Shown here piece after piece: positions 30,620 to 41,810 of a stretch of 64,000 bases of DNA. Every line of letters starts with the position of its first letter. Position 1 is the first letter of the stretch. Made by a program: the position numbers and the translations under genes. The stretch is taken from assembly GCA_963576565.1 (NCBI GenBank), contig OY755045.1, forward strand, positions 40,444,667 through 40,508,666, read 5' to 3'. Below the pieces are notes generated by a model. The model was not told where the DNA came from. It searched no databases and worked only from the letters and a program-made list of their open reading frames with translations. The DNA comes from Aspidapion aeneum (Eukaryota; Arthropoda; Insecta; Coleoptera; Brentidae).

Positions 30620-32650
30620 GCTCTATTCGGTTCAGATTTAAACTTAGGGTTCACTCAACAGTTCTCCCCGCTTTGTTTAGTCTGTAACTCACAATTGTGT
30701 TGTGTTTATAGCATTATTTTGTTTTATATAATTCACTTAGTTTACTAGCTCAAACGGCTTCACTCTTTTTAGTTTTCGAACTAGCATAGTATGGTCTAGA
30801 AGCTGAATTGCTTCCACATTCACATGCCGATGGACTCTATCTTCATGGCTTTTTGCGTACTTTTTTATACTCTCTGCTACAGTTTCGATTTTTAGATCTC
30901 GATGAAGGTCACTATTTCTAACGTACCAAGGTGCATTCACAATGTTTCTTAATATTTTATTTTGAAATCTCTGTAAAACTAGAATGTTACTCTCTTTAGC
31001 ACAACCCCATAGTTGAATACCATATGTCCATACTGGTTTCAGTATTTGTCTATAAAGCAGTAACTTATTATGAATTCTTAAATTGGACTTCCTTCCAATT
31101 AGCCAGTTCATTTATCTATACCTTATCTCAAGTTCTTCTTTTTTTTTTCTTCACATGTGCTTTCCAGCGCAATTTGGCATCAAGTGTTATACCGAGATAT
31201 TTTGCCTGATTTGAATATGGTACAGGAATGTTGTTAATTGTTATTTGTATGTGATTTATATTTTTGTTTGTAAAATCAACATGAATTGATTTGGTTTCAT
31301 TTAATTTTATTCGCCACTTTGTGGTCCAACTGTGAACTTCGGTGACTGCATCCTGAAGTTTTTCTATGCATTTTTCAATAGATTTTTCTACCGTCAATAA
31401 ACCAGTATCATTTGCAAATGTTGCTAAGTGACAATTTTCTTGTTTGGGATATCGCAAGTGAATAATAAGTATTGATAAGGGCCTAGTACGCTACCCTGGG
31501 GCACGCCTGCTTGAATTTCTCTTAAATTTGAGTATGAGTCTTCCTGTTTTACTCTAAAATGTCTATCAGATATGTATGATTCCAAAATATCCGAATATTG
31601 TTTTGGCAGAAACCGTTTTAGTTTAAAAGTAAGGCCTTCATGCCACACTTTGTCAAATGCTTGTGCTACATCTAGAAAAACTGCAGAACAAACTTTTCCC
31701 TCTTCTAGTGCTTTTTCCATTATATTAGTAATTCTATGTACTTGATCTATTGTGGAATGCTTGTCTCGAAAACCAAATTGATGAGATGGAATAATTTCTT
31801 GTCTTTCTATGATGGGTTTTATTCTTTTAAGCAATAATTTCTCATAGAGCTTGGATATAATTGGCAGCAAAGATATTGGCCTGTAAGATGACACGTCATG
31901 GAGTGGTTTTCCCGGTTTTGGGATCATGGTAACTTCTGCAACTTTCCACAGTTTAGGTACATACCTAAGCCTAAAATTAATTAGGTTGCATAGTTTTACG
32001 ATAGCTTTTCTGGGGAGTTGTTTTATGACTACCCCGTTAATAAGATCATACCCTGGGGCTTTTTCGAATTAATATTTTTGATTTCTGTTAATATTTCTTT
32101 TGGTGATGTAAGCTTAATATGGTCTTCGATTTGATGGGGTGCATTTAAATGAAAGTTTTCATCCGGTGTTTCGTGGGGCTGAAATGTTTTTTCTAAATGA
32201 CTTGCCAAAATATCTGCTTTTTCTTTGTTACTCCTTGCCCACTGGTTGTTAGATTTTCGTATGGGTGGAATTTGTATCTTTGGTTGCTTTCCAAAGGGAA
32301 TAGTCGGTATTTTTATCATCTGTAAGTTTATTAAGAAAATGGTTAATAGATTCATTTTTTATTACTAGAAGATCGAGGATCACGGCTTTGCTGCCACTTT
32401 CTTCTTAGTTTCCTTTTTTCCAATATAAGGTCTCTAATTTCCTTTGGATAGTTTTTTCTCTTAAAAATTCTCTTTGGTTTTGGACTGTTTTCCCAAGCTG
32501 CTTGTTGAATATTTGTAACAAAATATTCAACTTCTTTATCGATTTGTTCTGGCGTTTGCAATGGTACTGATATGTTTATTTTTTCTGACAGACTTTGTTT
32601 AAAACTAATCCAGTCAGTCAGTTTATGAACTAGTGAGGTTCGAAACTCGT
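30620..32650 (-). mobile_element. Jockey-like LINE fragment, 5'-truncated, decayed
   Basis: Reverse transcriptase of a non-LTR element in several frames: PKLWKVAEV region, SSYRPISLLPIISKLYEKLL (31860), HQFGFRDKHSTIDQVHRI, AVFLDVAQAFDKVWHEG (motif A), GVPQGSVLGPYQYLLFTCDIP, LATFANDTGL (31.4 kb, FADD replaced by FAND), then the C-terminal tail QILKPVWTYGIQLWGCAKES. At least four frameshifts make it non-functional. A close relative on the plus strand lies at 54.1-56.0 kb. Confidence 0.85.
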
Positions 32651-33377
32651 CTTAGATTGCTGCAAGGTACCTAATTCAATCGGTCCCTTTTTGAAATCCC
32701 ACTCCTGATACTCACTAAGAATTTGCGTTTGTTTCTGCCTGCCAATTTTTCTAAAATTCTGATCGGTTCATCCTATAGCATGGATGATATCAGAGCAACA
32801 TGAAAATCTGTGGTGGTCACAGGGGCGTATCAAAGGAGCGCAAAATTTAATGTTAAAATTAAATATTTGATAATAAATCGTCCAAAAAGCGTTTGTTTTT
32901 TAAACATAGTCAATGCTCTTAAACTAATGAAATATTAGTCCAACTATTTTGACATTTTAATGCAGTGACGTACCTTGTTATTTAGTTTTTTTGTAACAAA
33001 TGCTTGTAAAGGGTTTAATATTTCTGAAAACACATTCAGTCGTTTTACTACTGGGTTTGACCTATCTATAGCTGCTAAAATAAATTATTCCTAAACATTT
33101 GTATACATTGACGTACCCCATTTTTTTATACGTAAAATAAAAAAGTTTGCTTTTTAGGCGATAATGATTTCTAAAACATATTAAATAAAAATGATAATGG
33201 TTTATAACTCGTGATCTAAAAGAAAATATTTATAATAGTAATGAAAGCAGAGTCATAAAGAATCATTTAGAGTGATTTAAGAATACATAGCTATATAGGT
33301 ATAGCTAAGCCTTACTTAACCGAACTAAAAACAGTACTCTATTTATTGGTAATCTTGACAATCTTGCATACCTTTTT
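32651..33377. other. Non-coding spacer, no gene seen
   Basis: AT-rich sequence with no supported ORF or recognised repeat; it separates the LINE fragment from the inverted-repeat element. Confidence 0.4.
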
Positions 33378-35836
33378 AGTCTATGGACAAATCAAGTTTC
33401 GTGTGCAAGTCGTGCCAACTTTCTGCCGATAAGCTAACTTTGTTAAGGGCGTCGCATATAACAGGTTTTGACTTGTTGTCATTCTGGTAAATGCGTTTTT
33501 TAAAAGATATGGCGGATTCAAAATGGCGGAAAGGCGTATCTTTAAAAAAATTGTAACTTTTTATTTCTTATCCGATTTTCATGGAACAAAGTTTAGCATA
33601 CTTGCTTTGTAATTTACTTAAAAATCTATTGGCCGGAAAATATGTATTTTTTTGTATTTGTCAAAAAAATAAAAAAATTCAAAAATAAAGGTAAATTTTT
33701 TTTATTTTATTTCTAAAACTATTGGAGCTAGAAAAAAAAGTTTATATAAAAAAGATAGCTATTTTGATGCTTTATTCAAATCTGGTTCAAGTGTTCAAAT
33801 GCGTTCATTAGTTTTTAAGTTATTTCCAAATAAGTGGAAAAAAATAGGGGTCTTTGGGGTATATTTAAAAATTATGCTTTTAATAAAATCCATAACAACC
33901 TTTTGAAAGTAACTTAAATTTGTTTAACATACCTAGCAGATCAGGTTTTGACTTATTGTCATTGTGATAATCGCGCCCTTTTTTAAATATGGCGGATTCA
34001 ATATGGCGGAAAAGCATATTTAAAAACAAATTGTATCTTTTTTATTTTTTATCCGATTTTAATACAAAAAGGGTTAAATTACTTGCTTTAAAATATATTA
34101 AAAAAATACTTTTCAAAAAAATGTATTTTTTTTAATATTCGAAAAAAAAATCGGGTGAAACATGTGACAAAAATGATTTTATTTATTTTATTTTTTAATT
34201 GACCCCCATATACGGACGTCGCTGAACGGTTTGACATTAATTAAACCCCACTGACACATTGTTAAAAATAAAATTTTATTTCCTACAATAAAGTATAAAA
34301 CACAGTGTTGTCAATTGAGCTTAGTTTCTATGAAAATTGGAAAAAACTTGTAACAGAATTAATTTGTTTGGTGATTTGTAAAAATTGATTTTAGTTGCAC
34401 AGGCCTGTGAAGTTTTAATCTGAAGATAAATCTTACACTATTACACGTTTAAAAGGAAATTTTATTGTCTACAATCGACTATAGGTCACAATTTTTGATA
34501 GAGAGCTTGGTGTTTAAGATAATCGGGTAAAACCTATGTGGTTTCTTTAATTTTTTTATATTTTCTTAATAAACGGACGCCGCTGGAGAGTTTGTCATTA
34601 GTTTGACCCCACTGACTAATACATTGTTAAAAAGAAAATTTTATTTTCTACAACAAACGGTAAAATAGTTTTTTTTTCCAAAAAGCTTAATTTTTGAGAA
34701 AATTGGATAATAAAATTTTTCAAAATTGATATTATTTACGGACGCCCCTAAATTGTTATAAATAAAACTACCATTCCCTTATTATACATCATTTAAAAGG
34801 CAATTTTATTATCTATAATAAAGTGTGTACTTAATTTTTTGATATAAAGTTAGGTTTTTAAGAAAATCGGCTAAAACCTGTAATAAACATGTTTCTTTTT
34901 TACATTTATTTACACTACCTCAATAAACGGACGCCGCTGGAGAGTTTGTCATAGTCATACCCCACTGTAAGCTTAGTTTTTAAGAAAATTTGAAAAAAAT
35001 CTAATAATTTCAGAATTTGGGGAGTCTGGGGGGTTTTGGGGGACTTTCCAGCTAAAATTTTAAAAACTAATATAATTTTATTTTTAAATTAGAATTTACA
35101 CATTTTTGATCCATTTCTATGTCATGGTGTCTTAGGGCGTCACCTTAGTTACATTTTTAGAAATTCGAACACGACTATATAAGGAGGGGGGATAAAAAAT
35201 ATTGGACCAAAAACTTTCCCGGCAACATCCAAATCGTTAGTCTGTCTCAGCTAGGATCCATTGTCAAATTGCGGTCCTCATATTTTGCATACTCAACTAC
35301 CTCTAGCACCTGCATAGTGTAAAAACTTTCGTCTATTGATAGTCACTTTTAAAAATAACAATATAAAATATACATCTATATAAGACTTATATACACCAAA
35401 TTAAAGAAAAATGTTCATTCTATAACTTTTATTTAAACTTTTTTTTTTAATTTGGCTTTGGTGTTATTAAGAATGTAGGTTAAACTTTACTAGCCATACA
35501 AAAAAAAAGTAAAAATTCAGTTATTTAATTTTTTCTAAAAAAACAAAGCAAAATTTTAAAAAACATAATAAAAAGGTATTTTATTGCGGGTGTTTACTGA
35601 TTCATTTGCCATTTTTTGCAACCCTCTACGACTATTTCTAAGAAAGATACATCGTTTTAAAAAGTATCGTGCAAAAAAAAGTGGTGGGGACCATATCTTT
35701 AAAAAAACGCATTTACCAGAATGAAAACAAGTCAAAACCAGATCTATGGAGTGCCCTTAACAAACTTGGCTTATCGACAAAAAGTTGGCACGACTTGCAC
35801 ACGAAACCCCTTTTTAGGCCGATTTGTCCATAGACT
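33378..35836. mobile_element. 2.46-kb inverted-repeat element with internal tandem arrays
   Basis: Ends at 33378-33515 and 35700-35836 are complements: AGTCTATGGACAAATC..., TTTCGTGTGCAAGTCGTGCC, ATTCTGGTAAATGCGTTTTT. Inside, a ~480-bp unit is duplicated (GGTTTTGACTTGTTGTCATT at about 33463 and GGTTTTGACTTATTGTCATT at about 33942), followed by the ~175-bp array described separately. No coding capacity is evident, so it would depend on enzymes supplied elsewhere. Confidence 0.6.
34200..35005. repeat. ~175-bp tandem (satellite-like) array, about 4-5 units
   Basis: The landmark TTAAAAA(G/T)(A/G)AAATTTTATT(T/G)(T/C)CTAC recurs at about 34263, 34448, 34625 and 34792, and ACGGACGCCGCTGGAGAGTT at about 34575 and 34927, giving spacings of 167-181 bp. 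Each unit also has AGCTTAG(T)TTTTAAGAAAATTGG. Single copies lie outside at about 7.9 and 9.2 kb. Confidence 0.7.
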
Positions 35837-36002
35837 ATTCAACAATAATCGAATTAAATACAATACAAATACGATATACACAAGATTTTCAGGAGGATTT
35901 TCATATTCTAAAAACAAAAGTATACTAGTTACTTAAACCCATGCTCCAAGCACTCTTAAATAAAAATATTGTCAGGATAGAAAATAATGTCCTATTAACT
36001 AA

Positions 36003-37058
36003 GGGCCCATCGCACCGACTTTTTTTCCGTTTCTTAGCTTAAATAATACCTTATTTCGTAAAATTTCCTTGCACCGAACTTAAAGGCAGACTTATTCCTT
36101 CCTTAGTGTTGTTAAAATTAAGTAAGCTTTTTTCGTGACTTTACTGTTCCTTAAGAGCTGCTTAAGGATAAGATGCTGGTCACATAATGTTACCCGTCTG
36201 GCATAGCCATAGCAACTGACAATACCTACAAATGAGCAGTGTTTTGATTAAAGTGAATTTTGTCTTTTTTAAGTAAATAAAGTAAAAAATATGTTTTTTT
36301 TTAATAAATAAAAATGATTTTGAAAAACTTTAATGCACAAAATAACGGCTAGATTTTGGTTCTTTTGGCACAATGTTTTTGTGAAAAAATATACCTATGT
36401 ATCGATTACAAAAAGATTTGTAAGGAAGAAAAATAATTTAAATAAAGTTAAATCTAATTTTTATTACAGTATTTTCATCCGATTTTTGAGTTAACTGTTG
36501 TTCACAGCCTGGTGGGTACAGCGGTAAGGGTAGGATAGGACTGACCAGTGTAAGAAAACCCTTGCATTTAAATGAAACTGCAGTGATGAAGTAACAAGAA
36601 GATTTTCCTTTCTGCCTTTACATTTTACACTAATTTCATTATAATTTTTAATCCTTTGGTTATATCCAGGGGTGTATGGGCCGCTGTCTTATGGACAGGA
36701 GCCTTATGGGCAGGTGCCTTATTGGCCTGTGCCTTAGGAGCAGTATATTCTTCGGCCGGGCGCGAATTTTGTCCTGGGCTAGATGGGGAACCGTAAACCA
36801 GCCCGGGAAAAAATACGCGACTGTACCAACAAGGCGACAAGGACACCCAAATTCCAAAAAATCGAGTAGCACCATCTCGATTTCATCATCTTCCTATTCT
36901 TCAAAAAATTCAAGAACTTTCATTTTTGTAAATTAATTTTTAAAGGCGAAGAAGAGGAGATTTTTGCTCGGTGCAACAAATTTAAAAATAAGGCATGCTT
37001 AAAATTAAAGTAATCCATAGTTAAGAAAGGGAATTTTAAAAGTCGGTGCGATGGGCCC
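36003..37058. mobile_element. PIF/Harbinger-type non-autonomous element with TAA duplication
   Basis: Terminal repeats begin GGGCCCATCGCACCGACTTT at both ends and stay similar for ~90 bp. The flanks are TAA at 36000-36002 and 37059-37061, the 3-bp duplication and GGGCC start of Harbinger elements. 1,056 bp, no transposase. A minus-strand stretch at 36.63-36.93 kb (EDDEIEMVLLDFLEF, then short AHKAPVHKT-type repeats) looks like a decayed coding remnant. Confidence 0.75.
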
Positions 37059-37160
37059 TAAATGGCACAAGTTACGTTTATAAGCAAGTGCACATTAACC
37101 CTAAACAATCTAAGGAAATGAACTTCTGTATATAGTTCAATTTGTATTAAAACGTGTAAT

Positions 37161-37492
37161 ATAGTTATTTACCTAACAAATGCGGAAAGTGATACTTAAC
37201 CGCACGCGACGGCAGTTGGCCGAACGACGCGGAGCGGAGTTCGGTCAAGCCGTCAAGGGTGGTAAAGACACTTTCCGCGTGTGTTAGGTACAATATTTTA
37301 CCTATGAGTAACTTTTTTTTTCAAAATTTGAATGTAATTTATAAATAAACATGTCAAATTAGAGGGAATTGAAATGTAAACAAATATTGAAGCTGTCTTA
37401 TTGATGCGTTGCTAAGGTTTCTAAGTGGTGTGCGTGCGGCACAGTGTGCGGTAAAGTAATTACTTTACCGCATGCGAGTAGGTAAAATTATA
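37161..37492. mobile_element. Non-autonomous relative of the tyrosine-recombinase element
   Basis: 332 bp. It starts ATAGTTATTTACCTAACA and ends with ACTTTACCGCATGCGAGTAGG, like the ends of the 38325-40452 element, and has the same left-end foldback (TACCTAACAAATGCGGAAAG ... GTGTGTTAGGTA) and ACGACGCGGAGCGGAGTTCG core. It lacks the recombinase gene, so it is a deletion derivative or satellite of the same family. Confidence 0.75.
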
Positions 37493-37739
37493 TACGGAAT
37501 AAAAATCGTAAGTAATGGACCGGGCATCGATGATGTTTATAGAGGAAACAAAAACCATCTCGATATCCGATCAATGGCAAACGGTTTTCAATAAAAGCAT
37601 GTCCAAAAAAGTTTAGCAGGAAGTTGTAAGCTAAGAACGTAACGTCCCACACATAGTTAATAGTGAAGACAAGTACAATAGTCAGAAGTCGAGCGTATCT
37701 AGAAGATACACGTCTTGTAATAAAACCCCCTCGTGACAA
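37488..37739 (-). CDS. Weak candidate ORF with hydrophobic segment
   Basis: 83 aa with a possible membrane span (LLTIVLVFTINYVWDVTFLAYNF is its core region). No family or good splice sites. Could be chance. Confidence 0.15.
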   Translation of the reverse strand: MSRGGFITRRVSSRYARLLTIVLVFTINYVWDVTFLAYNFLLNFFGHAFIENRLPLIGYRDGFCFLYKHHRCPVHYLRFLFRI

Positions 37740-38324
37740 TATTTTTTTTACTACGTCACTGATTTTAAATACCTATAATTATCGATATTTACATTCTGAT
37801 TTAAATTCATAAACCAATATCAGGTAATACAAATATATTTTAGGAATCAGTATTACCTCTAAAAAGCGAACATTTTACTTTTGAAATAAAAAAAAGGTCC
37901 GCCGCTGTAGGAAATAATTAAAAAATGAATTTTTTTCACTAGGTATAGGTTAAAACCCAACAGAAGAATTACTAAATGTCATTTCAAAGATACTCATACC
38001 TTAAAACATTTACATTGGGAAACGGTTAGAGATACTCACCGAAACGTCGCGTCGTCGTGCTTAAAATAAATAAGGCCAATCGAAGTCCAAAATTTTGTTT
38101 TCACCGTAATATATGTTTAAAATGTTATCTTATCTTATCTAAAATTACAGCGAAAGTTCCAAAGTAAAGCATTTTCAAAATATTTAAATCAATTTGATTT
38201 CAGACTGATTTTATACCCCTGTAAACGTAGTATTAACTGTTTTAACTGGAACAAGCGGCAAGTGTGACCCAGAAACTTATACCGAAAATATCTGTTTATG
38301 GTGCATCGTGTGATCAAAAGTACA
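37740..38324. other. Non-coding gap between the two related elements
   Basis: AT-rich sequence with no supported gene or matched repeat. Confidence 0.4.
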
Positions 38325-38618
38325 ATAGTTATTTACCTAACAAGTGCGGAAAGTGATACTTTTCCGCACGCGACGGAAGTTGCACGAACGACGCGGAGCG
38401 GAGTTCGGGCAACCGTCAAGGGCGGAAAAGACATTTTCCGCAAGTGTTAGGTACAACATTTTTCCTATGAACGTGGAAATCGTCAGTTTTTTGGAAAAAA
38501 AATAGTTTTTATCGGACAATTTTTTGGTCTTTTAGGTTAGAACACGCCAAGCACAAAGAATAAGGAATGAAATTGATGCATTCTTCTTTAATAACTTAAA
38601 AATAAAGTTATAAAAAAT

Positions 38619-38674
38619 GAGTGCGGAAAAGTTACTTTTCCGCACTAGTGCGGCAAAGTTACTTTTCCGCACTC
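38619..38674. repeat. Palindromic recombinase-site-like repeats, gene 3' side
   Basis: Two abutting palindromes, AGTGCGGAAAAGT-T-ACTTTTCCGCACT and AGTGCGGCAAAGT-T-ACTTTTCCGCACT, sharing the central ACTAGT. Thirteen-base arms around a very short spacer resemble tyrosine-recombinase binding sites. Confidence 0.7.
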
Positions 38675-38789
38675 AAAACTATTTTATGTAATTTTGCATA
38701 AAATTAAATAAGAAACTAAAGATTTGTTAATATTTTCTTTATTTTTTAAAATAATAACAGAAAAATCGGAAAACTTTAAACTAATTTTA

Positions 38790-39980
38790 CTATTTACTAT
38801 AAAAATTAAAATTGAAGCTACAATTTGTAGCGCATTGCAGGTTCACTGCTGAGTCAGCTCCTTTTAAATGTGCTTTCATTTCACTGGCGTTTATAATTTG
38901 GCCCGTTTTTGAAGTAAAAATATGAGATTCCTGGATTTCCATGGATTTTACGATACTGGAACTTTCTTCTTGGCCTTGATAAATAATGGAAGATGGTGCC
39001 TCACTTTCAATGTGATCTAGCTGCAGATTCTGATACATGTTGTTTAATGGTTTTTTTGATAAAATGTTTTCCGCAATTTTTTTCTTATTTTGTAGGGAAT
39101 CCTCTATATAGGATTCCGCCACAGAAGTGGACTTCCAGCCCCCATGCCTTTTAATATTTGTGATATTGCTTCCTGCGTCAGCTAGCATTGTGGCCGATGA
39201 TCGTCTAAAGCAATGGCCGGTGTACATTTCAGGATTTTTGAGGCCCAGATATCCTGCAATGTTACTTGGCATTTTTCCAAACGTATTAATGCCGACGCAT
39301 TGATTACCGCACTTTCCAGCTTTGTAGTTTAGGAAAAAACGATTTGTGGTGCAGTTTAAAGGACGTAACGACTTGTATTTTTTATATAAAGCGATGTAGC
39401 TGTCTTCGCAAACCACAAATTTTCTACATACCTTTGTTTTAGTATCTGGTATGGTAATCAAGAGAATGTCGTCTTTTTCTTCAATGTGGTCGATGGTTAG
39501 TTTCGTTAGTTCTTCCCTGCGACACGCCCCAGCTACGCCGAAGATGGTGGCAACTTTCATCATGAGATAAACCGAGTCTGGCGCTTGGGTCAAAAATTTT
39601 TCCGTGTCCTCCTTTTCAAATATTCTGGATTTTTTTGGTTTAAAGCCTTCATTTTTGCGTTTTAGAAAGGCTGTCAATTTACAAAAATTTTTAAGATCGA
39701 TGTTATGTTTGACTTTAAGGACCATTTTAACCATGGAATACTTGGACCATAAAGTAGAAGGAGAGAGTTTCTTCGATAAATAATAAAAATAGGCCAATAT
39801 TACCTCCTCTTTTGAAGCAGCCACTGCTAAGGTCATACTCTTGCTTTTACACCATGATTCTAAAGCTTCGTATTCTTTGTTGTATCTTGGCGAAGATTTC
39901 TCGGGTATCAACGATAGTGTGGCCGCATTTGCTGCCTCCAAAATCTCCTGGGGCGTTTCCTGTTCGGAATCTGAGTCCAT
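38790..39980 (-). CDS. Tyrosine recombinase (Crypton-like), intact
   Basis: 396 aa. N-terminal SAM-like core-binding domain at about 30-115 (YNKEYEALESWCKSK ... YFYYLSKKLSPSTLWSKYSMVK). Catalytic domain: Arg in GACRREELTKL (R154), beta-hairpin Lys near PDTKTKVCRK, H-x-x-R in YTGHCFRRSS (H256, R259), Trp in place of the second His in KRHGGWKS (W282) and nucleophile Tyr in ESYIED (Y291). The C-terminal ~100 residues are an extra tail with Cys near the end. It would cut and join DNA through a Tyr-linked intermediate. There are no stops. It is the only gene of its element and is bracketed by palindromes. Confidence 0.88.
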   Translation of the reverse strand: MDSDSEQETPQEILEAANAATLSLIPEKSSPRYNKEYEALESWCKSKSMTLAVAASKEEVILAYFYYLSKKLSPSTLWSKYSMVKMVLKVKHNIDLKNFCKLTAFLKRKNEGFKPKKSRIFEKEDTEKFLTQAPDSVYLMMKVATIFGVAGACRREELTKLTIDHIEEKDDILLITIPDTKTKVCRKFVVCEDSYIALYKKYKSLRPLNCTTNRFFLNYKAGKCGNQCVGINTFGKMPSNIAGYLGLKNPEMYTGHCFRRSSATMLADAGSNITNIKRHGGWKSTSVAESYIEDSLQNKKKIAENILSKKPLNNMYQNLQLDHIESEAPSSIIYQGQEESSSIVKSMEIQESHIFTSKTGQIINASEMKAHLKGADSAVNLQCATNCSFNFNFYSK

Positions 39981-40346
39981 TGGGTCAAAAATAGTGGATA
40001 ATATTATACTATAACGACGCTGCAGCTCAAAAAGCTATCAAACCGTTTGTTTGTATTTTAATTTGTTGCTATGGTATCTAAACAGTGATGCTATACTTAC
40101 TCATAGCCACCTTAAAAATAATGACATCTACATGTTGGGTGTCAGTTCTGTTATTCTGTTAATAGAGTGCTTGACAAAGTAAAAAACTGTCATTAATAAA
40201 GGCAGCTTCTAAAAAACTTTGCTTATTAATAGAGTACCTATGAGAAACAATAGTAATACTCACATAATAAATATTGCAAAAAACTGTTTACTGTTATTGC
40301 AGTTCCATATTTTCATTAAAACTCATGTAAAAACAAAATTCAAGGG

Positions 40347-40440
40347 GCAGTGCGGAAAAGTAACTTTTCCGCACTAGTGCGGAAAAGTGCTACTTCCCGC
40401 ACGCAAAAGAGTGCGGAAAAGTACACTTTTCCGCACGCGA
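40347..40440. repeat. Palindromic recombinase-site-like repeats, gene 5' side
   Basis: Three successive palindromes: GTGCGGAAAAGTAACTTTTCCGCAC (first), an interrupted copy with GTGCTACTTCCCGCAC, and GTGCGGAAAAGTACACTTTTCC... before the terminal GCGAGTAGG. Same arms as the 38619-38674 cluster. Confidence 0.7.
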
Positions 40441-40534
40441 GTAGGAAAAATATGTTTAATGACATGTTTGCAATTAATCAATGGGAGCTGGTAATTATTT
40501 TATTCATTTTTGACAAACATAATTTTTGATACAA

Positions 40535-41160
40535 TAATGTGGTTTCATCGGGTACCTACCTCACCCTAACGTGGGGGGTGGAGAGGGGGTAAAACTTTAG
40601 TTTGTCCGATTTCCACCAAAATTGGTATCTGGGGGTTTTTGAGGATGAGAATTACGAATTTTTGATCAGATTACAAAAATTCAATATGGCGGATTCAAAA
40701 TGAACGATTTAATTCCAAGTTTTTCTGAGTACTTTCAACTGACTTCCACGTATCCGATTGACTTTAAATTTCGTATACCGTTATAGTTCCGATGACAATC
40801 CAATAATGTGGTATCCCTGGCTGCCTACCTCACACCTAACCTGGAGGGCAGAGAGGGGTAAAATTTTAGTTTGTGGGATTTCCACCAAAATTGGTATCTG
40901 GGGGTTTTTGAGGACGTGGATTACGAATTTTTGATCAGATTACAAAAATTCCATATGGCACATTCAAAATGGACGATTAAATGTGAAGTATTTCTGATTA
41001 CTTTCAACTGACTTCCACGTATCCGATTAACTTTAAATTTTGCATAACGTTATAGTTCCGATGACAATCCAATAATGTGGTATCACTGACTGCCTACCTC
41101 CCCCCTAACGTGGAGGGTGGAGAGGGGGTAAAATTTTAGTTTGTATTTTGTTTAGTATCA
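40535..41160. repeat. Tandem repeat, ~267-bp unit, 2.3 copies
   Basis: CAATAATGTGGT(A/T)TC recurs at about 40534, 40801 and 41069, each followed by GCCTACCTC, GGGTGGAGAGGGGGTAAAA, ATTTCCACCAAAATTGGTAT and a CCACGTATCCGATT block. The third copy is partial. Confidence 0.8.
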
Positions 41161-41275
41161 AATCGTTGGACGGCCTTCTCATCGAAGACTTAGATATTTT
41201 AAAATAGACAGGAAAGATTCCCTGCAATATCGATGCGCTAGCTGAAATGCATAGACTTAGACAAAGCTAAAAATT

Positions 41276-41810
41276 AAAAAATAAATTTAGAAAAAAAAAC
41301 TTTTTGAAAACAAGCTTTTATAAAATGGACTAAAAAGCATAAGATAATTTTTTGAGTGTTCTGATATCATAATAATAAAAGCGATGGGCGTATTTAATAT
41401 TAGGTAAATGCCTTTCCATGCGCATTTGGTGGATCGTCCACAACCGATGATGGGCCGACTCTTCTTTTTCAATGTGACACACTGCCGGTCGCGGATGATC
41501 TGCCTAATATGAAGCAGGCGTAATAATGCCAATCCATATCAGAAAAATGTAAGAATAGCTTGAGTAGGGTAAGGTTGGGTTAAATTATCTACCCTTACAT
41601 TTCTCTGCTATAATATAATGAATTTGGATTTTTACTAAACTTAAGTTAACAAGGCTAAAAGAAAAACGGGTAAATTTCCTTTAATACGCCCATCGCTTTT
41701 ATTATTATGATATCAGAACACTCAAAAAATTATTTTATGCTTTTTAGTCCAGTTTATAAAACCTTGTTTTCAAAAAGTTTTTTTTCTAAATTTATTAATG
41801 TATAAAATAC
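41276..41810. repeat. Foldback element, ~535 bp
   Basis: Arms 41278-41401 and 41688-41810 are close complements (AAATAAATTTAGAAAAAAA, GAGTGTTCTGATATCATAAT, AAAAGCGATGGGCGTATT). The centre is unique, with no credible gene. Confidence 0.75.

Larger units (their letters stand above)
38325..40452. mobile_element. Tyrosine-recombinase element (Crypton-like) with palindromic ends
   Basis: About 2.13 kb. It starts ATAGTTATTTACCTAACAAG and ends TCCGCACGCGAGTAGGAAAAATAT; the end complement resembles the start, so there is a loose ~26-bp terminal inverted repeat. The left end (38335-38455) folds on itself (TACCTAACAAGTGCGGAAAG / TTTTCCGCAAGTGTTAGGTA). Multiple copies of GTGCGGAAAAGT-n-ACTTTTCCGCAC flank the single recombinase gene at 38619-38674 and 40347-40440. 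The borders come from comparison with the 37161-37492 copy. No convincing target duplication is seen, as expected for tyrosine-recombinase integration. Confidence 0.75.

Noticed and set aside
36500..36600. tRNA-like GGTGGGTACAGCGGTAAG inside the Harbinger element
   Set aside because: Only an A-box resemblance; no B box or cloverleaf.
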